Source: a virus
DNA length: 64,000 bases
Reading direction: 5' to 3' (one strand)
Virus record (IMG/VR): IMGVR_UViG_3300010371_000034
Location: 1-64,000 of that record
Of this stretch, positions 49,822 through 57,442 are shown piece by piece (the first letter of the stretch is position 1; each line of letters begins with the position of its first letter). The position numbers were made by a program, and so were the translations under genes. Under the pieces are notes generated by a model. It did no database searches. It had not been told where the DNA came from and was given only the letters and a program-made list of their open reading frames with translations.

Positions 49822-52260
49822 TCACTCGAACCACAATCGCTTCTCTCCGTCGCCCTTGACCACCGCGGCCTGCACCGCGTCGCGGCTGAAAACGCTGTCT
49901 ATCGCGTCGACGAACTCGCAGAAGTATTCCTGCCTGTACCACCTGTTGCCTATCATGGCCCGTTCCTCTTCGAGGAACGACGCCTCGATCCGCGGGCACT
50001 GGTCGGCGGTCACCCGGTACGTCTCGAACGGCGGCCGCGCTTCTTTGCCTTCGGCGCCGAGCTGGTAGTGTCGGTTGAGCCAGGACTCGGTGCCGGTATA
50101 CGGGCCTTGCGAACGCGGAGCAACTTCACTTGCCCTGGGTACCACGACCGAAACGACTCTTTCTCCGTCCCGAACATATCCCGAAATTGGAATACCTCCG
50201 GCGGTTCCATTCCCGGCTGCACCTCGAACTCGTATATCCACGTCGTCGGTTGCTCGGCGACCGCGCTCATATGCTTGTTCTGCTTTTTCACAGTTCTGCC
50301 ACGCCTCCCAGAACCAGCCCCGCTTGCCATACGGCGTGCTGGCCACCACAAGCCTCGGCGCCCTTCCGTGGACTGCCTTCGTAGCTGCCTGGAACGGCCG
50401 CACCAGGTTGTACAGCTGGTCCGGTATCCTGCTGGCCTCGTCGAGCACCAGAAGCGTCACCGAGCTGAAGCCCACGATGGTGTCGGGGCTGCCGGGCAGG
50501 CTGATGATGCGCGAGCCGTTGGGCAGCTCCATCGACAGCGCCTTGTCCTTGGTCGCCTCGGACACCTCGATACCCACCAGCGCCGCCCCGTCCCAGCCCT
50601 TGGCCTTTATCATCCCCTGCTCGTGCGCCGCGTCTTCCGCCAGGCTCTTGGGGTTCCACGGCCGCCTGTGCACCTTGCCGCCGATCAGCCCGCGCCACAG
50701 CATCTTCACCTTGAGCAGCAATTCCGCCGACTGCCGCAGCGTCTTGGATATCAGCAGCACCTCGCTGTGCGGGTGAAGCAGCGCTTCAAGCAGCGCCATC
50801 GCGGCCAGCGTGAAGCTGTTGTGGGTTGGGATCATCGATTCCCCGGCTAGATACAGGCAATTCGGAGAGTCAACAGTTATGCACTTTACAATCCTTTTAC
50901 CGACGGGTTTTATTCCAACTATGTATCTCAACCTACGTTGTCCTTGCCTGCCACCATCCAGATTGACTGTCGCTTTCTTCCTCGTCAGACGGAATGGCAT
51001 AATTGTAGGGGTAAATCCGATCCTCCATTTTGGACCGCAATCCTTACCATTCATCTTTGCTCGACCCTCAGACATCGTTGCAATTATACCCAGACTCCTG
51101 GATAGTTCGAGAAACCCAGCAGCGAGCATCGGGTTAGTGCTAGTGAATTCACACCTACTGTTGTTCGGATTACTGCTACCACAACCATCAGTGTCCATCA
51201 ATCCTTGAAACAGCGCTAATCTTTGCTGAAACGATGCACGAAGGTATTTGTCTGGTATGTGCTTATTGTTGAGCAGGTTTTCCCTTCTCAATACAGCAAT
51301 TAACTCTATGTTGGTCCAAGCATCAGATTTACCTGATCGCCTTCGCAGTCTCTCACACTTTCTGCAATGACCCTTATGCCAATGTTCAGCCTTTGGATGA
51401 CCTCGGCGGCATACTTTAGAACCATCTATACCACCTATAGTGAATATGTACGCTTGGCTTCCTGGCTTCATTCTGGGCTGCGATACGTTGTAGCCAGCCT
51501 TGGCAATCTCCATCGTTATCTCATCATCCATTGTAGTAAACTGCGCACTGCAAGAGGTGCCGTCGCCCAGCCATGCACCAAGTACATACGGGTCTATCGG
51601 TAAATCAGCTTCAGGCAAATCTAACGGCCGGCAAGCCGGAATAGCATGGTTATTCTCTTGGCATTTTCCCTTTTTCAATGTGTCTGCTATGCCGTTAGTC
51701 GTAAGAGTATTTACCTTCAACTGACTGCCGTTCTTCCATACCGACTTCCAACCGGCCCAGTTTTCAACTATAGTTCCGTGTGCACGTAGCATAGCATTTT
51801 TAGTTGCTAAGTCTATCGTGTTCCACTGGTGGTCTCCGTCAGCTATGATTACAGAGCCATCAGAGAATGATACCTCATACGCCTCCCTGTATTCAAGTTC
51901 TGAACATCCAATGACCTTTGTTGGATTTCCCATCTCATCAATTACTGAATCACCTATCTCCAACGCGCCCATGCTGGTCCATCCGGTTGGAGTCGGTATA
52001 GGCGTATCTATGTCTAAAGCCTTGCCGCTCTGCCGCGAGCAAAGCAGCAGCAGCTTCTCCGCGCTGCTGGTCAGCACCGATCTCTGCCAGGGGTCCGCCT
52101 CCGCGTTCAGCGGTGCGAACACCAGGCACGGGTCGTCCCTCAGCGCGGCCATCGGGTCGACTAGCACGTCCGCGAACAGCTCGCTCGCCGCCCGCCACAG
52201 CGCGTCCTCGCTCCGGCGCGGCTTAGCAGATACCAGAGGGTTGTTCATCAACAACGTCAC
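49822..52260 (-). CDS. terL: large terminase ATPase with intein; nuclease lacking
   Basis: An 812-residue precursor. I take GTG 52258-52260, which overlaps the upstream stop (GTGA) and follows GAGGTGG; ATG 52246-52248 is the alternative. The extein is a terminase ATPase: CSRQSGK-S (Walker A, split by the intein), LLVLDEASR (Walker B) and VVASTPYGKRGWFWEAW (coupling motif). It ends at YRQEYFCEFVDAIDSVFSRD, where the nuclease domain normally begins; that domain is encoded at 47817-48578. After intein removal it has 411 residues. It powers DNA translocation into the head through the portal. Confidence 0.85.
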   Translation of the reverse strand: MTLLMNNPLVSAKPRRSEDALWRAASELFADVLVDPMAALRDDPCLVFAPLNAEADPWQRSVLTSSAEKLLLLCSRQSGKALDIDTPIPTPTGWTSMGALEIGDSVIDEMGNPTKVIGCSELEYREAYEVSFSDGSVIIADGDHQWNTIDLATKNAMLRAHGTIVENWAGWKSVWKNGSQLKVNTLTTNGIADTLKKGKCQENNHAIPACRPLDLPEADLPIDPYVLGAWLGDGTSCSAQFTTMDDEITMEIAKAGYNVSQPRMKPGSQAYIFTIGGIDGSKVCRRGHPKAEHWHKGHCRKCERLRRRSGKSDAWTNIELIAVLRRENLLNNKHIPDKYLRASFQQRLALFQGLMDTDGCGSSNPNNSRCEFTSTNPMLAAGFLELSRSLGIIATMSEGRAKMNGKDCGPKWRIGFTPTIMPFRLTRKKATVNLDGGRQGQRRLRYIVGIKPVGKRIVKCITVDSPNCLYLAGESMIPTHNSFTLAAMALLEALLHPHSEVLLISKTLRQSAELLLKVKMLWRGLIGGKVHRRPWNPKSLAEDAAHEQGMIKAKGWDGAALVGIEVSEATKDKALSMELPNGSRIISLPGSPDTIVGFSSVTLLVLDEASRIPDQLYNLVRPFQAATKAVHGRAPRLVVASTPYGKRGWFWEAWQNCEKAEQAYERGRRATDDVDIRVRGAAGNGTAGGIPISGYVRDGERVVSVVVPRASEVAPRSQGPYTGTESWLNRHYQLGAEGKEARPPFETYRVTADQCPRIEASFLEEERAMIGNRWYRQEYFCEFVDAIDSVFSRDAVQAAVVKGDGEKRLWFE
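50818..52020 (-). mobile_element. class-3-like intein in the terminase Walker A (401 residues)
   Basis: Starts with Ala (ALDIDTPIPTPTGW), lacking the usual Cys/Ser1, directly after CSRQSGK, and ends IPTHN before Ser+1. DGDHQWNT (Trp in block B), VKCITVDSP (Cys in block F) and THN (Thr before His) give the Trp-Cys-Thr set of class 3 inteins. VLGAWLGDGT and LFQGLMDTDGC are LAGLIDADG blocks. CRRGH...CRKC is an extra zinc-like insert. The DNA is much more AT-rich than the exteins. Confidence 0.82.
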
Positions 52261-52913
52261 GCCACCACCTCGTGCCTGTCGACCACGCTCAGAGGGGCCA
52301 GCGCGGCGGTCCTTTGCGCCACCGCCCGCCACAGGTCCGGATGGTCCTCAAGTACTTCCCGCACCGCATCTTTTATCGCCGCTATCACCGCCAGCGCCTG
52401 CTCCAGCGTCACCAGCCCCGGTTTGCACTCGTCCAGACCCAGCAGTTCGCGCTCCGCCTCCAGCGTCCGCATGATCGTCGTCAAGTAGGAGTTGTCCGGC
52501 AGCCGCCCTTCCTTGGTCACTATCTTCTTCAGCAGCACCTCGCTGGTGATGTAGTCCTCGACCCCCACCGCCTCGCTGTCCGTGCCGTACTCCTCGACCA
52601 GCTTGTGCGAGTCCTCCATGCTGCGGTCGTATGCCAACCACGCCTCGCGTCTGATCTCCCGGTACTGTTCGATCTTCGTGTTGACCTCGTCCTGCCGCTC
52701 CTTCAGCCGCGCAGCCTTGTACTCCGCCCGCAGCTGCTTCAGGTACACGCTCACCTGGACGTTGGTGATGTTGATCCCGTTCGACCGCTCCAGCTCGTCC
52801 CGCACCTGCCACAGCGAGTAGCCGCGGCGGTCCAGCTTGGCCACCAGCGCCTTGACCTCCTCACGCTGCGTGTTGGAGAACTTCGGTCCACGCTTCTGTT
52901 GTTCGCCGGCCAT
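52257..52913 (-). CDS. terS: terminase small subunit candidate
   Basis: A 218-residue protein from MAGEQQKRGPKFS (ATG 52911-52913 after AGGA). The N-terminal ~60 residues form a helix-turn-helix-like segment (QREEVKALVAKLDRRGYSLWQVRDEL), followed by long helices (LKERQDEVNTKIEQYREIRR) and a C-terminal helical part. A DNA-binding domain plus oligomerising coiled coil, placed immediately before the ATPase gene, fits the small terminase that recognises phage DNA. Confidence 0.7.
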   Translation of the reverse strand: MAGEQQKRGPKFSNTQREEVKALVAKLDRRGYSLWQVRDELERSNGINITNVQVSVYLKQLRAEYKAARLKERQDEVNTKIEQYREIRREAWLAYDRSMEDSHKLVEEYGTDSEAVGVEDYITSEVLLKKIVTKEGRLPDNSYLTTIMRTLEAERELLGLDECKPGLVTLEQALAVIAAIKDAVREVLEDHPDLWRAVAQRTAALAPLSVVDRHEVVA

Positions 52914-52942
52914 TAAAAATCCTGATATCAAAAACTGAGCGA

Positions 52943-53161
52943 CTATTTCTCCGGTGATATGATCACCTGCACCATCTCCATGCTCTTGATGCGCCTGGGA
53001 ACGTCTTTCAGCGTCAAGGGATTACTGTTGGTAAACAAACCTCTCACGCCGTCCTCGGCTTGCTTGGCAATTTGGTCGAAGGTGCATTCGCCGCCCCACA
53101 CGCTGTCTGCTTCAACGTCCAACGTGATGCGGACTATGGCTCTTACTCGCTTGTTGGACAT
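52943..53161 (-). CDS. small hypothetical protein
   Basis: A 72-residue alpha/beta protein (MSNKRVRAIVRITLDVEADS start, GGAG before ATG). No domain recognised. Confidence 0.5.
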   Translation of the reverse strand: MSNKRVRAIVRITLDVEADSVWGGECTFDQIAKQAEDGVRGLFTNSNPLTLKDVPRRIKSMEMVQVIISPEK

Positions 53162-53162
53162 T

Positions 53163-53372
53163 TCAATACTCCGGCCGCTGCCGACTGACGTACTTCAGTG
53201 CGTCCTGCCATGCTCCGGCCTCTGTCGGGCACGTCTCGCTCAGCGCGACGAACGTCACCTTGTCCCGGTAGACCTTGAACCCGCCCCGGTCGCTGTTGTA
53301 GACCGCCCACGCCGACGGATGCTTCTCAAGAACCTGCCGCTGCGCGTCGGTCACCAGTTTCTCGTTGTCCAT
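53163..53372 (-). CDS. small hypothetical protein
   Basis: A 69-residue protein from MDNEKLVTDAQRQVLEKHP; the longer upstream frame overlaps another gene. Mixed helix and strand (GGFKVYRDKVTFVALSE). No family. Confidence 0.5.
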   Translation of the reverse strand: MDNEKLVTDAQRQVLEKHPSAWAVYNSDRGGFKVYRDKVTFVALSETCPTEAGAWQDALKYVSRQRPEY

Positions 53373-53377
53373 CGCGG

Positions 53378-53773
53378 TCACGGCACCCACTCCATGAACT
53401 TGCACGACCCGTCCTCGGCGAACAGTAGCACGTTCTTGCCGTCGATCGACGCCCGCAGCATCGCCGCGAACTCGGCGCCCACCTGCGTCTGCGTGGTCAC
53501 CACTTCGCACTCGATTTCGTGCAGCATTACCTTGGTAATCGCGTCAGGCCGAGCCATCAGCAGCATCAGCGGTATGTCCCCTGTCAGCGAAGGTCGAGTT
53601 CGGCAATCTCTGGGCACCTCATCGATCAACGCCTTCGGCCACACAACCACTTTGATCTGCGCCCGTTCGGTGCGGCTGAACCTCGCGTTGTGCGCGACCT
53701 CTTTTCCGAAAGCCGCCATCACCGCGTCGTACGGCGAGGTGGTGGTCTTCGGCATGATGGTGGGCTCTGTCAT
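53378..53773 (-). CDS. hypothetical protein
   Basis: A 131-residue alpha/beta protein (MTEPTIMPKTTTSPYDAVM start) with QIKVVVWPKALIDEV and a C-terminal KNVLLFAEDGSCKF. No named domain. Part of the small early genes ahead of the terminase. Confidence 0.52.
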   Translation of the reverse strand: MTEPTIMPKTTTSPYDAVMAAFGKEVAHNARFSRTERAQIKVVVWPKALIDEVPRDCRTRPSLTGDIPLMLLMARPDAITKVMLHEIECEVVTTQTQVGAEFAAMLRASIDGKNVLLFAEDGSCKFMEWVP

Positions 53774-53776
53774 GTA

Positions 53777-54094
53777 TCATCCCTCCGCGTCCAGCGGCGT
53801 CACCTTCCAGCCGGCGCCCAGCACCCGCTGCGCCCGGCCCGCCAGCAGCTCCGCGGCCATTCTGACCGCCTCCGCGGCCGTGCCGTCTGCGCCGTGCCCC
53901 AGCAGGTGCTCCGATACCACCCTGGCGATCTTGGTCGCGTTGTCCCGCTCAAGCCGGAGCAGGTGCCCAGCCACCGTGACGGTCAGTCCGGTCCACACCA
54001 CGTTGATGGCGCTCCTCTGCGCCTGGCGATGCCACGCCACGTCCGGCCTCGGAGGTGCCCTACGCCGTCCAGTCCCCACGTTGAATGATACCAT
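53777..54094 (-). CDS. hypothetical protein, first gene of the packaging operon
   Basis: A 105-residue basic Ala-rich protein (MVSFNVGTGRRRAPPRPDV start; CAGGAGCGACC before ATG). No family. It directly follows the strong promoter at 54139-54167, so it heads the transcript that runs into the terminase genes. Confidence 0.55.
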   Translation of the reverse strand: MVSFNVGTGRRRAPPRPDVAWHRQAQRSAINVVWTGLTVTVAGHLLRLERDNATKIARVVSEHLLGHGADGTAAEAVRMAAELLAGRAQRVLGAGWKVTPLDAEG

Positions 54095-54138
54095 CGGTCG
54101 CTCCTGTTGTAAATTTCAAGGCAAGTTGCCCCGCAGGA

Positions 54139-54167
54139 ATTATAAGCGACCGATGCGCAATTTTCAA
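54139..54167 (-). promoter_or_regulatory. strong sigma70-type promoter of the packaging operon
   Basis: Minus strand TTGAAA (54162-54167), 17-base spacer, TATAAT (54139-54144): one mismatch from consensus. The start should fall near 54132, leaving a ~38-base leader with ribosome binding site before the 54094 ATG. Confidence 0.78.
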
Positions 54168-54199
54168 GAGCAAAATCTGAGTAGTGATTTTTCCCCGCG

Positions 54200-54496
54200 T
54201 TAATCACATTGTTCCACTGCCCGCAGGCAGAACTCCACCCGCTGCGCCCCGCCCAGCCGGTCGGTGGGGAACTTGAACGTGGTGTCTCGCCAGTCGGGCA
54301 GCGCGATCAGCCTGTTGAACATTGACTGCATCACCGCATCGCTTACCGTGCCCCGCCGGTGCAGCTCAGTTATCATCGGACACAGACCGTACAGCGTGGC
54401 GAACCCCAGCGCACTCCTGACGCCCCATACGTCCGGCTGGACTTCCTCCGGCTTCCACGTCTCCGCCAGGAACAGCCATGCGGTCATCTCGTCCAC
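54200..54496 (-). CDS. small hypothetical protein, probably leaderless
   Basis: A 98-residue alpha/beta protein (MDEMTAWLFLAETWKPEEV start from GTG 54494-54496). No ribosome binding site, but an extended -10 (TGATAGAAT) ends six bases before the GTG. No family recognised. It is divergent from the plus-strand gene at 54611. Confidence 0.55.
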   Translation of the reverse strand: MDEMTAWLFLAETWKPEEVQPDVWGVRSALGFATLYGLCPMITELHRRGTVSDAVMQSMFNRLIALPDWRDTTFKFPTDRLGGAQRVEFCLRAVEQCD

Positions 54497-54502
54497 ATAT
54501 CC

Positions 54503-54511
54503 ATTCTATCA
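54503..54511 (-). promoter_or_regulatory. extended -10 element
   Basis: Minus strand TGA-TAGAAT with no good -35. Six bases separate it from GTG 54496, so transcription would begin at the start codon. Confidence 0.5.
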
Positions 54512-54575
54512 CGTTGTTGATTAGCGCCTGCGCCGGACGGACGGAAATATTTTCAAGATTTTCGCGGAACCGACC

Positions 54576-54604
54576 TTGACGTGAACCGCCGCAGGCATTA
54601 TTAT
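54576..54604 (+). promoter_or_regulatory. sigma70-type promoter, leaderless
   Basis: TTGACG (54576-54581), 17-base spacer, TATTAT (54599-54604). Six bases later comes ATG 54611, so the predicted transcript starts at the start codon. The same hexamers and spacing recur at 60424-60452. Confidence 0.72.
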
Positions 54605-54610
54605 AAGGAT

Positions 54611-55027
54611 ATGCCGACAATCCCTAAATCCCTCGCGAATACCATCACAACCCTCATCCGCGTCCCGGAGGCGCGCGTGCTGTCCGTGCTCGTGCCATCT
54701 GACCGCAAGGGGTACTGGCCGGTGCTGCCGCGTCAGGTGCTCGCCGCCGAGGCGGGCTTCGTGCCGACCACCGGCACCATCAACCGCGTGCTCAACGGCG
54801 TACCCGCCGGCTCCTCGTCCGGCCCTGCGTCGCCCGGCCTGCTGAAGCTCGGCCTGGTCTCCAAGGTTGTGATTGACCTCGACGGCGAGACGCAGGACTG
54901 CTACAAGGCCACCCCCAGGGGCGCCGCGGCGCTCGACGCGTTCCTCGCGGCCCGCGGCGGCGCCATGCCCCCCGTCCGCGACAGGTCGTCGAGCACCAAC
55001 AAGCGGTACGACAAAGCTCACGATTAA
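54611..55027 (+). CDS. winged-helix DNA-binding protein
   Basis: A 138-residue protein, one of only two plus-strand genes. A helical N-terminal half leads to SPGLLKLGLVSKVVIDLDG, then CYKATPRGAAALDAFL, the recognition-helix and wing pattern of MarR/PadR-like winged helices (LGLV...TP.G...L). Promoter spacing suggests a leaderless mRNA. It is divergent from a minus-strand gene and its stop overlaps the stop of the ATPase gene (4 bases). It may regulate the adjacent promoters. Confidence 0.65.
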   Translation: MPTIPKSLANTITTLIRVPEARVLSVLVPSDRKGYWPVLPRQVLAAEAGFVPTTGTINRVLNGVPAGSSSGPASPGLLKLGLVSKVVIDLDGETQDCYKATPRGAAALDAFLAARGGAMPPVRDRSSSTNKRYDKAHD

Positions 55028-56388
55028 ACTCCGAATATATTCCGGTACATCCTGTCCACCCGCCCGCAGACTTTCCAATGGCCGCTGCTGTGTGACGATC
55101 CCACGTGCTCGATCACCCCGATCTTCTGCAAGAACTGCATGTATTCGATCAACTTGGGCTCGCTTGCGTATCCGGCCCACCGGCTCAACGTTGAGGACAT
55201 GATCCCGCCCGCCTGCTGGTACTGCCTGCCGCTGCGGCTGTCGACCATGTAGAACCAGCGCAGCGTGTCCAGAGTCTTGCCCTTGCTGGTGTCAATAGCC
55301 CGGTCCGCCACCATCCTCATCACCTCGGCGTCCACGGCCCACTTGTTGAGCACGAACGCGTAGCAACGCGCCAGGCGTACCAGCTGCCGGCCGATACGGG
55401 TGGGCAGCTCCTTGGTATCGTGGCTGTCGGTCCTGCGAGGGTCGTTGTTGGGCTTGGCCCGCATGTCGGCCGCGAACTCGGCGAAGTCAGCGATCAGGTG
55501 CCGGTAGTACTCGCTCATTGTCACCTTGTTGATCTTCGCCACGTTGTCCCGCAGCCACTCGATGTATCCGCCGGTCATCGCGTAGGCGTTGCGCAGCTTG
55601 TGCTCGATCCCACCTGAGCTGCCGTTGCTGTGCTCGGTCACCGCGTGCCACTCGCTGTCCATCGCCGCCAGCACGATCTTGCGCCGCTCGTCGTCGGTCG
55701 GCTCGTCCAGCCAGAACCGCAGGAACCTGTCCCCCAGCCCCGACTGCTCCCAGTAGTCGATGATCATCGGGGTGCCAGCGATTACCCAGGGTGTACGCAG
55801 CCCGAAGAAGTTGAGGTCCTCGTCGGTGGTCTTGTACACCTGGCTGTAGCTGCCGTCGAATATCCTGCGGGCCTGCGCCATGATCTCCGCGAACAGCGGG
55901 GACTTGACCATCACGTCCCCCTCTGGCGTCACCCAGGTCAGGTGGTTGGCCCGCGCCAGGAACGACAGGTCCCTGCCGTCCTCGGACTTGGCGCCGCTTA
56001 CGAACCCGGTGATGCCCTCCACTATTATGCACTTCTTGGTCACCAGCATCGCGTCGCATATCACCGTCTTCATCGACCCTGCCGGCGCTATCAGCAGCAG
56101 GTGCAGCTGGTTGCCGGTCTGCGAGGTCGAGGCGGCCACCGCCAGAGCCGTCGCCAGCATGTCCGACAGCGACCGCCTCCACCGCTGCGCCGACGACCAC
56201 GCCGCGACCAGGTCGTCCCAGCTGCGGCACGGGGCGGGGTTGATCCGGTCCTTCTCTTCCCTGCCCCCGCCGGCTGCCGCCTCCTGCTTCCACTCGTCAG
56301 GCACCTCGGACACCTTCTCCAGCAGCGACTCAAGCCTGGCTATCCTCTGGCGCAGCTCGGCATTAAACCCACCAAGCAACTGCGGCAT
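55024..56388 (-). CDS. P-loop ATPase, replication-associated
   Basis: A 454-residue protein from ATG 56386-56388, after AGGAGG. LLLIAPAGSMKT near 100 is a Walker A (G-x-x-G-S-x-K-T). LNFFGLRTPWVIAGTPM resembles a sensor region, and GLGDRFLRFWLDEP suggests an arginine finger. A C-terminal winged-helix-like end (VIEHVGSSHSSGHWKV) is likely. The general pattern fits phage replicative or MCM/DUF3987-like helicases, but a definite family is not assigned. It lies downstream of the methyltransferases and primase. Confidence 0.6.
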   Translation of the reverse strand: MPQLLGGFNAELRQRIARLESLLEKVSEVPDEWKQEAAAGGGREEKDRINPAPCRSWDDLVAAWSSAQRWRRSLSDMLATALAVAASTSQTGNQLHLLLIAPAGSMKTVICDAMLVTKKCIIVEGITGFVSGAKSEDGRDLSFLARANHLTWVTPEGDVMVKSPLFAEIMAQARRIFDGSYSQVYKTTDEDLNFFGLRTPWVIAGTPMIIDYWEQSGLGDRFLRFWLDEPTDDERRKIVLAAMDSEWHAVTEHSNGSSGGIEHKLRNAYAMTGGYIEWLRDNVAKINKVTMSEYYRHLIADFAEFAADMRAKPNNDPRRTDSHDTKELPTRIGRQLVRLARCYAFVLNKWAVDAEVMRMVADRAIDTSKGKTLDTLRWFYMVDSRSGRQYQQAGGIMSSTLSRWAGYASEPKLIEYMQFLQKIGVIEHVGSSHSSGHWKVCGRVDRMYRNIFGV

Positions 56389-57404
56389 CACTTCCTCCTC
56401 TGGTTCAGGGGCACCAGTGCGAACCCCTCGCCCATGCGCGGCTTCCTTATGTACTCGTCATCCGTTGGAACCATACCTACCGCCTCCATGAATGACCTGA
56501 TAAACATGGCAGCGACCTGCGGCACTATCGCGTTTCCGTAGGCGCTAATCTGCTCCACCGTTCCGGGAACCCTTGGAGCCAGCGGCAAAATTCCTTGTTC
56601 AGAACAGGGTACCCTCCTGAACTTACCGTCTGTGCACTCAATCCAGACAGATCGACCCCAAGGTGCAACAGCACTCTCTCGTGTAGGTTCTGCGGCTCGC
56701 CCCCTGATGCGATATTGCGCGTTGTCTCGCCGTCTTTCAGGTTCTCCAGACGATCTGCCGACGGCATCATGAAGTTGGTCTTCACCACTGTCGGCCACCC
56801 TGATACACATAGATGAACCACCTCTTCCAAGTTTGACTTGTGGCCCTTCTCGCAATCCTCTCTTAACCCGCCCATCCTGGTTGCTTGCTTCTGCACAGTA
56901 GGCCGCCCAAAATAGTCGTTGCCTCTTGTGCGGCGCAGTGACGCACGCAGCTGGTAGATCGGCGGCCCCGACTGCATATCCAACAGATTCGAGGTCATCT
57001 CGTACTCCGGCGAGCCAACCAAGTCCAGATTGACCCGCAACCTGCTCTCCAAACACGACTGGAGGTCTGCACTCCCTGATAAGCCTGAAGAACTCTGGCC
57101 ATAGATGTCGCTCATCCTCTTCTCCTAGTTGCTTGCCCGCCACGCTGAACGGTTGGCACGGGCAGCTGCCAGTCCACACTGGATTACTTGCAGACCACCC
57201 TGCGATCTCAAGCGCGTACTCCCACCCTCCGATACCCGCGAAGAAGTGGCAGCGATTGTACGCCATCAACTCGGCTGGCATAACGTCAACTATGCTGCGA
57301 CTGTCTACTACAGAGTTAGGGAACAGGTTACGTAACCACCTGGCAGCGTAGTCTTCCCACTCGTTCATGTAGACGCTGCGTAATCTTGCAGGTATTGATG
57401 GCAT
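56388..57404 (-). CDS. DNA cytosine-C5 methyltransferase
   Basis: A 338-residue protein with the C5 order: HFFAGIGGWEYAL (SAM motif I), GSCPCQPFSVAG (catalytic Cys), FGEQVAG (in the ENV position), LFWAAYCAEASN, a target-recognition stretch and YGNAIVPQVAAMFI (motif X). It methylates cytosine in DNA, probably shielding phage DNA from host restriction. A second frame over 56525-57115 also reads like a known phage protein family. The C-terminal tail PRMGEGFA...RRK resembles that of the next methyltransferase. The start ATG overlaps a 12-codon minicistron (TAATG). Confidence 0.85.
   Translation of the reverse strand: MPSIPARLRSVYMNEWEDYAARWLRNLFPNSVVDSRSIVDVMPAELMAYNRCHFFAGIGGWEYALEIAGWSASNPVWTGSCPCQPFSVAGKQLGEEDERHLWPEFFRLIRECRPPVVFGEQVAGQSGLGWLAGVRDDLESVGYAVGAADLPAACVTAPHKRQRLFWAAYCAEASNQDGRVKRGLREGPQVKLGRGGSSMCIRVADSGEDQLHDAVGRSSGEPERRRDNAQYRIRGRAAEPTRESAVAPWGRSVWIECTDGKFRRVPCSEQGILPLAPRVPGTVEQISAYGNAIVPQVAAMFIRSFMEAVGMVPTDDEYIRKPRMGEGFALVPLNQRRK
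56525..57115 (-). CDS. nested frame inside the C5 methyltransferase gene
   Basis: A 196-residue frame lying wholly inside the 56388-57404 gene, same strand, shifted one base. Its product has SGSADLQSCLESRLRVNLD, GSPEYEMTS, MQSGPPIYQLRASLRRT and a C-terminal LNKEFCRWLQGFPERW. I recognise these strings from many annotated phage proteins, and the same DNA in the other frame gives standard C5 methyltransferase motifs. Either both frames are translated, or one has been annotated widely by mistake. The ATG has no clear ribosome binding site. Confidence 0.4.
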   Translation of the reverse strand: MSDIYGQSSSGLSGSADLQSCLESRLRVNLDLVGSPEYEMTSNLLDMQSGPPIYQLRASLRRTRGNDYFGRPTVQKQATRMGGLREDCEKGHKSNLEEVVHLCVSGWPTVVKTNFMMPSADRLENLKDGETTRNIASGGEPQNLHERVLLHLGVDLSGLSAQTVSSGGYPVLNKEFCRWLQGFPERWSRLAPTETR

Positions 57405-57442
57405 TAGTACGCATCCCTCAGCTTATCCGGTATCTTCGGCAT
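57404..57442 (-). CDS. 12-codon minicistron between methyltransferase genes
   Basis: ATG 57440-57442 overlaps the stop of the upstream gene; the frame reads MPKIPDKLRDAY then TAA, which overlaps the next ATG (TAATG). Its first 8 residues equal the start of the upstream methyltransferase (MPKIPDKL). It looks like a remnant of a duplicated gene start kept as a coupling cistron. Confidence 0.5.
   Translation of the reverse strand: MPKIPDKLRDAY

Noticed and set aside
54521-55180. 219-codon minus-strand frame
   Set aside because: It overlaps the plus-strand winged-helix gene, which has its own promoter and a recognisable fold; the minus product is Arg/Gly-rich shadow sequence.
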